Positions 48,401 to 60,000 of a DNA stretch of 64,000 bases are shown here, one piece after another. Location of the stretch: contig BRXU01000011.1 of the NCBI GenBank assembly GCA_030267565.1, forward strand, positions 2,284,501 through 2,348,500, given 5' to 3'. The notes under the pieces were generated by a model. The model made no database searches. It had not been told where the DNA came from and was given only the letters and a program-made list of their open reading frames with translations. Every line of letters starts with the position of its first letter. Position 1 is the stretch's first letter. The DNA is from Pleodorina starrii. Its lineage: Eukaryota > Chlorophyta > Chlorophyceae > Chlamydomonadales > Volvocaceae. Made by a program: the position numbers and the translations under genes.

Positions 48401-51400
48401 CACCCGCACCCGCACCCGCACCCGCACCCGCACCCGCACCCGCACCCGCACCCGCACCCGCACCCGCACCCGCACCCGCACCCGCACCCGCACCCGCACC
48501 CGCACCCGCACCCGCACCCGCACCCGCACCCGCACCCGCACCCGCACCCGCACCCGCACCCGCACCCGCACCCGCACCCGCACCCGCACCCGCACCCGCA
48601 CCCGCACCCGCACCCGCACCCGCACCCGCACCCGCACCCGCACCCGCACCCGCACCCGCACCCGCACCCGCACCCGCACCCGCACCCGCACCCGCACCCG
48701 CACCCGCACCCGCACCCGCACCCGCACCCGCACCCGCACCCGCACCCGCACCCGCACCCGCACCCGCACCCGCACCCGCACCCGCACCCGCACCCGCACC
48801 CGCACCCGCACCCGCACCCGCACCCGCACCCGCACCCGCACCCGCACCCGCACCCGCACCCGCACCCGCACCCGCACCCGCACCCGCACCCGCACCCGCA
48901 CCCGCACCCGCACCCGCACCCGCACCCGCACCCGCACCCGCACCCGCACCCGCACCCGCACCCGCACCCGCACCCGCACCCGCACCCGCACCCGCACCCG
49001 CACCCGCACCCGCACCCGCACCCGCACCCGCACCCGCACCCGCACCCGCACCCGCACCCGCACCCGCACCCGCACCCGCACCCGCACCCGCACCCGCACC
49101 CGCACCCGCACCCGCACCCGCACCCGCACCCGCACCCGCACCCGCACCCGCACCCGCACCCGCACCCGCACCCGCACCCGCACCCGCACCCGCACCCGCA
49201 CCCGCACCCGCACCCGCACCCGCACCCGCACCCGCACCCGCACCCGCACCCGCACCCGCACCCGCACCCGCACCCGCACCCGCACCCGCACCCGCACCCG
49301 CACCCGCACCCGCACCCGCACCCGCACCCGCACCCGCACCCGCACCCGCACCCGCACCCGCACCCGCACCCGCACCCGCACCCGCACCCGCACCCGCACC
49401 CGCACCCGCACCCGCACCCGCACCCGCACCCGCACCCGCACCCGCACCCGCACCCGCACCCGCACCCGCACCCGCACCCGCACCCGCACCCGCACCCGCA
49501 CCCGCACCCGCACCCGCACCCGCACCCGCACCCGCACCCGCACCCGCACCCGCACCCGCACCCGCACCCGCACCCGCACCCGCACCCGCACCCGCACCCG
49601 CACCCGCACCCGCACCCGCACCCGCACCCGCACCCGCACCCGCACCCGCACCCGCACCCGCACCCGCACCCGCACCCGCACCCGCACCCGCACCCGCACC
49701 CGCACCCGCACCCGCACCCGCACCCGCACCCGCACCCGCACCCGCACCCGCACCCGCACCCGCACCCGCACCCGCACCCGCACCCGCACCCGCACCCGCA
49801 CCCGCACCCGCACCCGCACCCGCACCCGCACCCGCACCCGCACCCGCACCCGCACCCGCACCCGCACCCGCACCCGCACCCGCACCCGCACCCGCACCCG
49901 CACCCGCAGCCGCTCCCGCACCCGCACCCGCACCCGCACCCGCACCCGCACCCGCACCCGCACCCGCACCCGCACCCGCACCCGCACCCGCACCCGCACC
50001 CGCACCCGCACCCGCACCCGCACCCGCACCCGCACCCGCACCCGCACCCGCACCCGCACCCGCACCCGCACCCGCACCCGCACCCGCACCCGCACCCGCA
50101 CCCGCACCCGCACCCGCACCCGCACCCGCACCCGCACCCGCACCCGCACCCGCACCCGCACCCGCACCCGCACCCGCACCCGCACCCGCACCCGCACCCG
50201 CACCCGCACCCGCACCCGCACCCGCACCCGCACCCGCACCCGCACCCGCACCCGCACCCGCACCCGCACCCGCACCCGCACCCGCACCCGCACCCGCACC
50301 CGCACCCGCACCCGCACCCGCACCCGCACCCGCACCCGCACCCGCACCCGCACCCGCACCCGCACCCGCACCCGCACCCGCACCCGCACCCGCACCCGCA
50401 CCCGCACCCGCACCCGCACCCGCACCCGCACCCGCACCCGCACCCGCACCCGCACCCGCACCCGCACCCGCACCCGCACCCGCACCCGCACCCGCACCCG
50501 CACCCGCACCCGCACCCGCACCCGCACCCGCACCCGCACCCGCACCCGCACCCGCACCCGCACCCGCACCCGCACCCGCACCCGCACCCGCACCCGCACC
50601 CGCACCCGCACCCGCACCCGCACCCGCACCCGCACCCGCACCCGCACCCGCACCCGCACCCGCACCCGCACCCGCACCCGCACCCGCACACGCACCCGCA
50701 CCCGCACCCGCACCCGCACCCGCACCCGCACCCGCACCCGCACCCGCACCCGCACCCGCACCCGCACCCGCACCCGCACCCGCACCCGCACCCGCACCCG
50801 CACCCGCACCCGCACCCGCACCCGCACCCGCACCCGCACCCGCACCCGCACCCGCACCCGCACCCGCACCCGCACCCGCACCCGCACCCGCACCCGCACC
50901 CGCACCCGCACCCGCACCCGCACCCGCACCCGCACCCGCACCCGCACCCGCACCCGCACCCGCACCCGCACCCGCACCCGCACCCGCACCCGCACCCGCA
51001 CCCGCACCCGCACCCGCACCCGCACCCGCACCCGCACCCGCACCCGCACCCGCACCCGCACCCGCACCCGCACCCGCACCCGCACCCGCACCCGCACCCG
51101 CACCCGCACCCGCACCCGCACCCGCACCCGCACCCGCACCCGCACCCGCACCCGCACCCGCACCCGCACCCGCACCCGCACCCGCACCCGCACCCGCACC
51201 CGCACCCGCACCCGCACCCGCACCCGCACCCGCACCCGCACCCGCACCCGCACCCGCACCCGCACCCGCACCCGCACCCGCACCCGCACCCGCACCCGCA
51301 CCCGCACCCGCACCCGCACCCGCACCCGCACCCGCACCCGCACCCGCACCCGCACCCGCACCCGCACCCGCACCCGCACCCGCACCCGCACCCGCACCCG

Positions 51401-54400
51401 CACCCGCACCCGCACCCGCACCCGCACCCGCACCCGCACCCGCACCCGCACCCGCACCCGCACCCGCACCCGCACCCGCACCCGCACCCGCACCCGCACC
51501 CGCACCCGCACCCGCACCCGCACCCGCACCCGCACCCGCACCCGCACCCGCACCCGCACCCGCACCCGCACCCGCACCCGCACCCGCACCCGCACCCGCA
51601 CCCGCACCCGCACCCGCACCCGCACCCGCACCCGCACCCGCACCCGCACCCGCACCCGCACCCGCACCCGCACCCGCACCCGCACCCGCACCCGCACCCG
51701 CACCCGCACCCGCACCCGCACCCGCACCCGCACCCGCACCCGCACCCGCACCCGCACCCGCACCCGCACCTGCACCACCACCGGCGCCATCAGCGCCACC
51801 GCGTGCCGTGCGTGCTGTGTGCTGAGCCTGGCCACCTCCTGGAGCTGCCCGCACATGCGCGCCAGGCAACCCAGCAGTCGCTGATGCTCCGAAACCGCCG
51901 CCGCAGCAGCAGCAGCAGCAGCAGCAGCCGCGGAGGTCGCGGGGGTCGCGGCCGCGGCTGCGCCGACGACCGCCGCCGGTGGCGGCAGCGGCGCCGCCGG
52001 CGCGCTGTGTCGCTCGAACTGCGGTGCCCCGGGCGGCGGCGGCGGCCTCGGGCTGGTGACGTCAAAGGCGCCGCCGCCGCCACCAGCGCCGCCGCCAGCG
52101 ACGGCGGCACCGCCGCCAGCGATGGCGGTCTGCAGCGCGGGGATCGCGGGTGACGCCGGTACAGCGGGTGTTTCGGAAGCGAAGCGGTTGAGCTCCGAAA
52201 ACGTGTCGCGGCGAGCGGTAGCCGTGGCCGCGGTGGCGCCGCCGTTGCTGCCGTACATGACTTCGAAGGATGCCCGTCGGCCGTTTGGTGCGATGAGCGG
52301 CGGCGGTCCATTGCTGACGACGGCAGTGGCGGCGGGAGAAGACAGCGAGGCCGGCAGCGGTGGCGCCGGCGGCGGCGCCGCCGCCGCAGCCGTCGCTGCG
52401 GCGGCGGCGGTGTGAGTGGCCCAGGGAGGATGAGAGGTCGGCGGGGCGGCGGACGACTCTCCCGCGCTAAAGACGCAGGGCGCAGCGGGTGGCGGTTGCG
52501 GCGGTCGCGGCGGTTGCAGCGGTTGTAGCGGTTGCAGCGGCAATGACCGCGGATCTGCCAGCGGCGGCAGGGGCAGCCTCAGCGGCTGCTGCGGCTGACG
52601 ATGCTCTTGGTGGTTGTACGGCAGCGGCGTCGGTTGCTGCTGCCGCTGGGCTGTCATCAAAGGAACAGGCAGCGGCAGCGCTGTCGCGGTCAGCGGCGCC
52701 GGGCCGCCAGAAAGCGGTGTCCCCAGCCCGCCGCCAGCGGCGTCGAACGACGGAGCGGTGACGGAGGCGGCAGCGGCCCGGCGGCCCGACTGCGGTTGCG
52801 CCGCCGCCGCCGCCGCCGCCACCGCTGCTGCATCGCCACCCACGGGCGTGCTCTGGCGGCGGCGTCGCCGCCAGCTGGCCACGGCGGCGGCGGCGGCGGC
52901 GCCACCGCCGCCGCCGCCTGCAAACCCGTTCATACTCCCCGGCTGCGTCGCCGCCTGGTCTGCCGCCCTGCCCTTCACGCAGCCGCGATCCACCACTCCC
53001 TCTCCCACTCCCACCTCCTCCTCCGGCTCCCCTTCTTCATCTATCTGGACCTTCTTGCGCAGGGGCTGTGGCTGCTGCTGCTGCTGCTGTCGCAGCGGCG
53101 GCTCTTGTCCCTCCAACTGCGCTGCTCGCTGCGACGGCGGCGGAAGCGGCGATGGTAGCTCGTGTGGCTTGTACGGCAGCAACTGCCGTACCGCCGCCGG
53201 CGAAACGCTTGCCGCTACCTGCAGCGCCGCCACGATCGCCGCCAGGTTGGGATCGTCCGGGTCGACGGCCGACATGAGTTGCTGAGGGGGCAGACCCGTG
53301 GGTCGCTGACGGCCGCTGCCGCCGCGCGCCGAGCCCTCCGCCGCCGCCGCCGCCGCTACGTCACGCGCGTCGCCGCTGCCGTCCTCGGCGCCTTCCTCCT
53401 CCGTCGCCGCCGTGGCGGTGGCGGCGGCCCGCTGCTGCAGCAGCTCCCTGCTCGATGTTCCCTCCGCCTCCGCCTCCGCCTCGGCGTCTTCATTTGTGCC
53501 GGCGTCGGAGTCGACGTCGTCGGCGTCGTCGTCGTCGGCCTCCGCCGCCGCCGCCACCGCCAGCTGGCGGAGCGGATTGTCGGCCTCCGCCCCAGCTCCA
53601 GGCCGTCCTTGCACCGCTCCGCGGCGGTTCTGGCCCGTCCATGTCGCCGCCGCCGCCGCCGCCGTGACGGCAGCGGCGACGGCGGCGGCGGCGGCAGCGT
53701 CGCTGGCGGCGGAAGCGGAGCCTGCCGCCGGTCGTTCACCCGTGGTGCTGCAGTGCGCCCGGCGGACCGGCGCCGCCGTGCAGTTGGAGATGCTGCCACT
53801 AGTACGACGTACGGCCGGTGACTCCGTCACGCAGCTGCCCGTACGTCGTACACCGTCGTCCAGCCCCCATGAGAGCTCCCCATGTTCAGGCCGCCCGGCC
53901 GCTGACGGCCCCATCGCCGCCGAACCAATGACGCCGCCGCCGCTGCGGCCGCCGCCAAAGACACGTCGGTGCGCTGCCGTACCGCCACTGCCGCCTTGAG
54001 GCGGCGGCAGCGGCGTCCATTGACCCATGGGTTGTCCGCTGTTGCTGCGCCCGCCGCCGACGCTGCCGTCAGCAGCAGCAGCGGCTCCGTTGCTGCCACC
54101 GCTCTGCGCAGGCGCTGCAGATGCAGAACCTACCCGGGCAGTGGCGGCGGTGGCAGTGGCAGCGGCGGCGGCTGCAGGCTTGTGGTCGCAGCCTGGTGGC
54201 GGCGGTGGCGGCGGCGGCGGCTGGGTGTTACTGCTGCTGGGGCCGCAGCCAACCGCAGCGTGGCACGATACGCTGCGCCGGGCGTCGGTAGGCTGAGCCC
54301 CGGGGTCGGCTGCTCGCAGGCGGATGCCGCCGCCGCCTCCGCCGGCTCTGCGCTGCTGCTGCGAGGGCGGCTGTGGCTGCTGTCCCGACTGCTGCTGGAC

Positions 54401-55096
54401 TTGCTGCTGCGATGTCATCACCTGCAGGTGCGAGTGCGGGTGCGGGTGCGGATGTGGAGGTGCGGGAGCGCTTCCCGTTGGCTGCTGGGGAGGCGGCTGC
54501 GGTGGCGGTGGCGGTGGCGGCTGGGGCTGCTGTGGCTGTGGCTGCTGGTGTGGACGGGCGGGCAGCCGGTGGTGTGATGCCGACGCCGACGTCGAGACAC
54601 CAGCCGCTGAGACAGGTCGCTGCTGCTGCGGTGGCTGCTGCTGACGGCGCTGCGGAGACCCACTGCCCTCAGACTTGACTGCCACGGCTCCTGCCAGTGC
54701 GGCCCCTGCCCCTGTCCCTGCCCCTGCTGCTGTCCCTGCTGCTGACGCTGTCTGTGGAGCATTACCGCCCGGATTGCCTCCGCAGGCCGCGCCGCCGCCG
54801 CCGCCGCCGGGTGCGGCGCGGCGGGCGGCCTGGTCGCCGCCTTGCGCTGCGGCGTCCGCTGCCGACGCGGGCGGCTTCCGTTGGCTGCCGCTGCCGCCGT
54901 TGCTTGGGACGAAGAGCGGCGGCACGGAGCCCAGGGAGAGGCGCGGCGGGAAGGGCCGCGCGCCTGCGCGGTGCGGCTGCTGCGGTTGCTGATGTTGCTG
55001 TGCGGAGAAGGAAGTGGGAGAGGCAGGCGGCTCTTCGGCCAGCCGCGCGCGGCGCGCGGGACGCTGCTCTTGCGCGTCCCCGTCGCTGGCTGCCAT
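35504..55096 (-). CDS. Low-complexity polyQ/polyA nuclear-type protein, 1637 aa, split by a 14.7-kb repeat intron
   Basis: Two exons on the minus strand: 55096-51770 (1109 codons) and 37090-35504 (528 codons plus stop). The junction CAG|GTGCGG...CTCAG|GTCC keeps phase 0. It also joins two halves of one hydrophobic helix ([14 protein letters not shown] + [18 protein letters not shown]), which supports the model. Most of the protein is Gln, Ala, Gly and Pro runs. Ordinary-composition islands are [18 protein letters not shown] (about 612-629), [13 protein letters not shown] and [16 protein letters not shown] (about 935-975), [19 protein letters not shown] (just before the junction), TKRKFPDGE (about 1460, NLS-like) and a basic C-terminus KLKFKIQRL. 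The two RRxS/T sites resemble AGC-kinase targets. Composition suggests a transcription or RNA-binding regulator, but no known domain is recognised and no function is assigned. Confidence 0.7.
37161..37217 (+). repeat. 13-bp purine minisatellite near the 3' splice site of the giant intron
   Basis: Four units of GAGGGGAAGGGGG. On the coding (minus) strand they are pyrimidine-rich and lie about 70-130 bases upstream of the acceptor at 37091. Confidence 0.85.
42461..42966 (-). repeat. Homogeneous CACGCA variant block inside the hexamer array
   Basis: About 84 consecutive units all carry CACGCA in place of CCCGCA (GTGCGT on the coding strand), with sharp edges on both sides. A second, noisier block of the same variant is at about 43477-43680. 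Confidence 0.93.
43033..46967 (-). repeat. Degenerate core of the hexamer array
   Basis: About 3.9 kb where units carry frequent one-base gains and losses (CCGCA, CCCCGCA, CCCCCA, CACCAG) and C-only runs. A purer stretch of about 580 bases (44885-45470) lies within it. Confidence 0.9.
53293..54033. repeat. Two palindrome copies in exon 1 of the low-complexity gene
   Basis: GACCCGTGGGTC at 53293-53304 and GACCCATGGGTT at 54022-54033. A third close form, GACCCATGGGCC (35520-35531), lies at the end of exon 2, next to the stop codon. Confidence 0.6.
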
Positions 55097-57066
55097 GGCG
55101 AGTTTTGATTTTGTTCAATTTACAAGGATAGATGCTAACTGACGGGGCAAGTCTAAGTAAAGATTGCACAAGGTGGAGGAACGATGATTTATGGACGCAA
55201 GGATGGATGATGAAGGCGAGCAGGCGAAATGTGATGGGGCATCTGCTGTCAGCGGCCCGCCTGTCACGTCTGTCCGACCTTTGACGTAACACGTCAGCGG
55301 CCCACCCACTGCGGGCGCTCCAACGCGCGCTTGACGTCACGTCTGGAGCCATGTGGCAAACGAAAAAAAACGATCTTGCAAACGGAAAATTGAGGTTGTT
55401 TATTAGGTTGGGATCGAGGCTGATCAGGTCTCCTAACTGTCCGCCAGGGTCCGCCAGCCGGAAAAATGTTTCGGCGGGCACAGACCACCACTTACACCCT
55501 CAAACTCCAACAGCAGCGTTATTATACGAATGATGGCCCGTCTATTTGCACATGATGCCTCATGTGATGACCCTTGCGAGGCAGCAGCCACAAACCTGCT
55601 GACAACAACGAAACCAAACGAAACCAAACGACCCCCACCGCTACGAAATGAAGGCGGAAACGGGGCGGAGACTGGAACGAGGCGCTCTCTTGATTTCGCG
55701 CATCCCGGTGGCCGCGCAGTCTCGGAACAGTTTATGCGAGATCCTCTGCGTCCCCAACACGTCTACGTCTAAACCTGTCTCAACCCCCATGGAAAATAGC
55801 ATTTCATGCTCCTACAGGCGCCCGCAACCAACGCGCATGCGGCCAAAGCGGCTAACAAATTGACTGTATGCATTCACTACCGGTATGGCTACGGTAAAAC
55901 AGCACTGGAGGCATTCCAAAATTGTAAAGCAAACCGAATTACACCCGTCCACATCCGGGATGCAAGGAACAGCTCACTGCCACTCCAAATCTCATTTCGC
56001 CAAAGCGCTTGATGCAGAAACCGCGACAATGCCTGCCGCCATTATCATACTCGCGGCGAGGCGCGCAATAGCCCCCGTTCCATTTTACATCCTCACGCGC
56101 ATGCACGATCACGCATGCACCGATCAGCGATCACGCATGCATCGATCACGCATGCACGATCATACGCACACATGCAGCTTTCCCTACGCAATCACGCACG
56201 CACGCACCCTCCATTGGGCGCAGCGCTTCCATTGGACAGCCCCTCCCTTCCCTTTCCCTTCCTTTCCTTTCCCTTCCCTTCAACCACCACCAACATTCGA
56301 GCGCACCACCAGTCCACCACTAGCAAATCATAATCAACAACAACTACTACTACAACTACAACCAAAATCATTCACCAGCCGCCAACAACCGGTCGCACAG
56401 AAGCGCCCGCAGCGCAGCGCCCGTACACACTCTGCTCTAGACCAATACCAGCTGCCGCAAGCAAAACGCGCGCACCAGCCCATAGACGCAACTATCAACT
56501 ACCAACCACCAACTACCAACCGAATGTGCTCGCCTACATGGTCCCGCCAAAGCCTTTTTCGCCAGCCCCCACTGGTCTAGTGAGCGGCGAGGCGGCGGAG
56601 GTCGCTGAACCGGGCTCCACAGACCCAACGAACCGACCTGGCTGCCTCTTCCAAAATATCCAGACCGCTCGGATGCATCATCGCAGGCCTGCGGGCCCCG
56701 TGCGTTCGTACCTACTGTTCCATACCATTCGTACCGCAACACGTACCGCAAAACGTATACCATGATTACCATTCGCACACCTCAGCTTGTTGGTACCGTA
56801 TGTTTTTGAGACTTTCGTAGGCCGGCCTGAGGTACGCCGTACTGTAGTACGGTACGGTGTCCGCGCGCCGCGTTTCGTTGCAGCCCACGATGCTTCTGCC
56901 GAGCCCCAAGTGCAGCAAGTGCGTGTGCGTGTGCTACGGCGCCCACCCCGCCGCCCCCCGGCGTCTTCCATGCCGCCATCCATCCGTGCACTTCCAAACC
57001 CAGCCTCCATCTCCCGGCCTCTCCCGGCCTCTCCCGGCCTCTCCCGGCCTCTCTCCTTCTGTCGTA
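55097..57066. other. Spacer between the low-complexity gene and the kinase gene
   Basis: The 5' region of the gene ending at 55096 and the 3' flank of the kinase gene. Parts (55.1-56.8 kb) are AT-richer. Contains imperfect GATCACGCATGCA repeats (56105-56165), CTTCC-type runs (56240-56280) and five CTCCCGGC units (about 57011-57052). No gene recognised. Confidence 0.55.
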
Positions 57067-60000
57067 CTACAGGCTCGTGATCATGTGTTCCAACCGCTGT
57101 ACGACATCCCGCGCGGTGGGCCGACCCGCCGGGTCGGCCCGCAGGCACTCCCCCACCAGCGCCACCAGCGCCCCCGGCACGCTCTCCGGCCACGTCAGCA
57201 GCGCCGCCGGCAGCGCCGCCGCCGACCCACCCGCCGCCTCGGCGTTGGAGTCCGCGGCCGCCAGCCAGGCGCGTACGGCAGCGCCTGACGGCGCCGCCAG
57301 CGCCGCCGGCAGCGGCGTGCCGGTAGCGAGCTCCCAGGCGAGCACTGCCCAGGAGTATATGTCGGCGGGGGGGCCCAGGCGGCCATCCAAGGCGAGTTCG
57401 GGGGCGGTGTAGACGGAGGAGCGCCTGGAGCGGTTGGGGGTGGTTGGTTGGGAGTTGGTTGGTTGGGAGTTAAGAGTCGGAATGGGAGGGGTGGAGTGTG
57501 GCAGTCCGTCCAAAGCATCGAGCTGACGCGCTGGCAAGCTGACGACGACGACGAAGGGGCGGGAGCGGACGGATCAGATCACGCGGTCCGAAGCCCCTTT
57601 CCCGGACGTTCTCAGAGGGCGAAGGAGGGCGACGCTTTGGACTGACTGTCACTGACCCCTCACTGACCCCTCACTCACCTGCACGGCGTCTCGACGTACG
57701 ACTGGCCCGGCGGCAGCACCTCCGCCAACCCAAAGTCGCACAGCTTGGCCACGTAGTCGTACAGCCCCAGCGCGTCGCTGCCGCCGCCGCTGCCGTCTCT
57801 GGCGCGCAGGTACCGCGCGCGTCGTGCCCTCTCGTACGGCAGTTCGACCAGCAGCGCCAGCGCGTCGGAGGAATGACTAAGCCAACCGTCATCGTCGGTT
57901 GTGACTCGGTTGGAAGTTGCTGGGAAATGGCCGCCGACCCGTGGGCCACCATCGGTGAAGGCGGAGGAGGCGAATGTCGTATCCGAGTAGAAGAGCACAG
58001 TGGCGCCGCCGCCGTCACAGTTGCTTGGCGTCTGGCTGCCCGCCAGGGACATGAGCAGCACGTTGCTGCTGCTGACGTCACCATGTACGATGTTCGTACT
58101 GTGGAGCTGCGCCAGGCCCGACGCGACGTCCAGCGCCAGCAGCAGCAGCACGCGCGGCTGCAGCAATCGCGCCGGCGGCGACGGCGGCGCCGCCGCCGCC
58201 GCTGCCGCTGCTGCGTCCGCGGCGACCACTGAGCCGTACCGCGCCGCCGCAGCGGCGGCCGCGGCCGTCGCAGGTCTGCCCTCCCCTGCCGAGCCATCGG
58301 CGGCGGCGCCGGCGGTCGTAGCGGTGGCGGTGACGGGGCCGGTGATGGGGTGGCGGGCGAGCAGTCCCGACTCAAGGGCGTCCCGCAGGTTGCCGCCGTC
58401 GCACAGCTGCGCGAGGTGAGGTGAGATGAGGGAAGGTGAGGTGAGGTGAGGGGAGGTGAGGGGTTACGAGTATGGTGGAAGTCCAAACAGGCAGTACGCT
58501 GAACGGCTTGAGGGGGCGGGCGGGGGACGACCGGCACGACGCGTCTAGTGCCGTCACGTGCCGAGGCTGAGGGCTCCCGGACACCCGGACATCCATTCAA
58601 TCCTGCACTCACTACCTCCCTTCAACCCTAAAGCTGATGACCTCGCCGACCTCACCTGTGAGATGAGCGTGACCTTCCAACAGCTGGCGGCCGAGGTAGC
58701 GGCGCCGCCGCCGTTACCTCGGCCGCCGACTGGCTCCGTGGGCCCCCCCTCCAGCGCCGTCACTTCCACATGATAGGTCGGCACACAGTTGGGGTGCTGC
58801 GAGGCGGCCACACTAATGGCCGCCTCACGCAGCGCGCGCTGCCGGGCCAGATCCGGCGGAGAGAGCGGCGCGGTGGCGGCGGCGGCGGAGGCAGCGGCAG
58901 CGGAAGTGGGAGTGGTAGCGGAGCTGGGGGCGGCGGCTGGCTCGGGTTGGTGCAGCAGCAGGCTCTTCACCGCCACCTCTATGCCCCTCCAACGTCCCCG
59001 ATACACCACGCCCTGAGCGCCGCGACCCAACTCCCCCGTCACCGTCAGCCTCCCCGTCTCGCCGCCGCCGCCGCCGCCGCCGCAACCATTGCCGGTGGAG
59101 GCGGCTGCCGCCGCCGCCGCGCCTGCGGCAGAAGGCGTGTGGGGGCCCTCAGCGGCGGCGGCGGCGGCGTCGGCGGCGATGACCGCCTCCCGCATCCGTA
59201 TGATCCGAGCATGAAGCGACATGCCGACCTGGCGGAGGAGCTCCTGCTGCTGTAGCGGGTCGATCGTCGCCGCCACAACCGCCGCTGCCGCCGCCGACAG
59301 GGCGGCCGTGCCCTCCGTCGCTGAGGTCGACGCCGACGCCGGCGGCGGCGGCGACGCCGGCGTGATGGCGGCGGCGTCAGTGACGCTGGCGGCGTCGTTG
59401 ACGGCGGCGGCGGCGTCAGCGGCGGAGGGCACCGTGACGGTGGCGGCGTGGGGCGTCCAGGGAGGGATGGACGTGGAGGCGGAGGAGCCGTTCGGGGTCG
59501 AGCTGACGGCGGCGGCGGCGGCAGCGGGCCCGACCATCAGTACGGCGTCGCCCTGGTCGGCGTCTGATTTCGTGGTGGCGGGGCCAGACTCCGATTGAGG
59601 GCCTGATGGCGGCGGCGGCGGCGGCGGCCCCGCCGCCGCCGCAGGGTCGGGTGGCGGCGGTGGCGGCGGTAGCTCCAGGGCGGCTCCACAGCGTAGGGCT
59701 TCCGCCACGCGCGGCGCTGCGGCGCGATACGATCCGCCGCCGGAGTCGCCGAGGCTGTTGACGGCGGCGGCGAGTGGCGGCGCCGGCGACGAAGGTGCCT
59801 CCGCGGCCGTCGCATCCGGCTGCGGGCCGAGCCCTGCCGCTGCCGCCGCCGCCGCCGCCGGGGCTGGCGTCAGGCTGCTCGGGTGTGAGGACGCGTCGCA
59901 AGATGTACCCGTCGAGTCCGTTGTTTTCGGCCCCGACGGCGCCGCCATGCCAGCGACTCCGCCGTGCTCCAGCGGCAAGCCGGGCGGATCGTCGTACGGG

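Larger units (their letters stand above)
37461..51770 (-). repeat. Giant hexanucleotide array (GTGCGG)n in an intron, about 14.3 kb
   Basis: About 2,385 units of CCCGCA on the plus strand, equal to GTGCGG on the coding minus strand. The array fills most of the 14,679-base intron 37091-51769 and starts at its first base. A loss of two bases near 38400 shifts the register. Long stretches (37461-38398 and most of 38.4-42.4 and 47.0-51.7 kb) show only isolated changes, for example near 39690, 39755, 40095-40120, 40582, 40687, 41231, 41340, 42344, 47526, 48133-48152, 49907-49915 and 50690. No stop codon occurs in any of the six frames, so frames of thousands of codons run through it. Confidence 0.97.

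Noticed and set aside
37461..51770. CRISPR-like or centromere/telomere array
   Set aside because: There are no spacers, the unit is 6 bases, the sequence is nuclear eukaryotic and lies inside a gene, and the unit is not a plant or algal telomere repeat.
37404..51869. Further minus-strand frames through the array (Gly-Ala, Cys-Gly repeats)
   Set aside because: The repeat unit lacks stop codons in every frame; these frames carry no other coding evidence.
37319..52153. Plus-strand open frame of 4,944 codons (Arg-Thr, His-Pro, His-Thr, Pro-Ala repeats)
   Set aside because: It is the hexamer array read without stops. Its flanks are shadow frames of the minus-strand exons, and it has no start context or domain.
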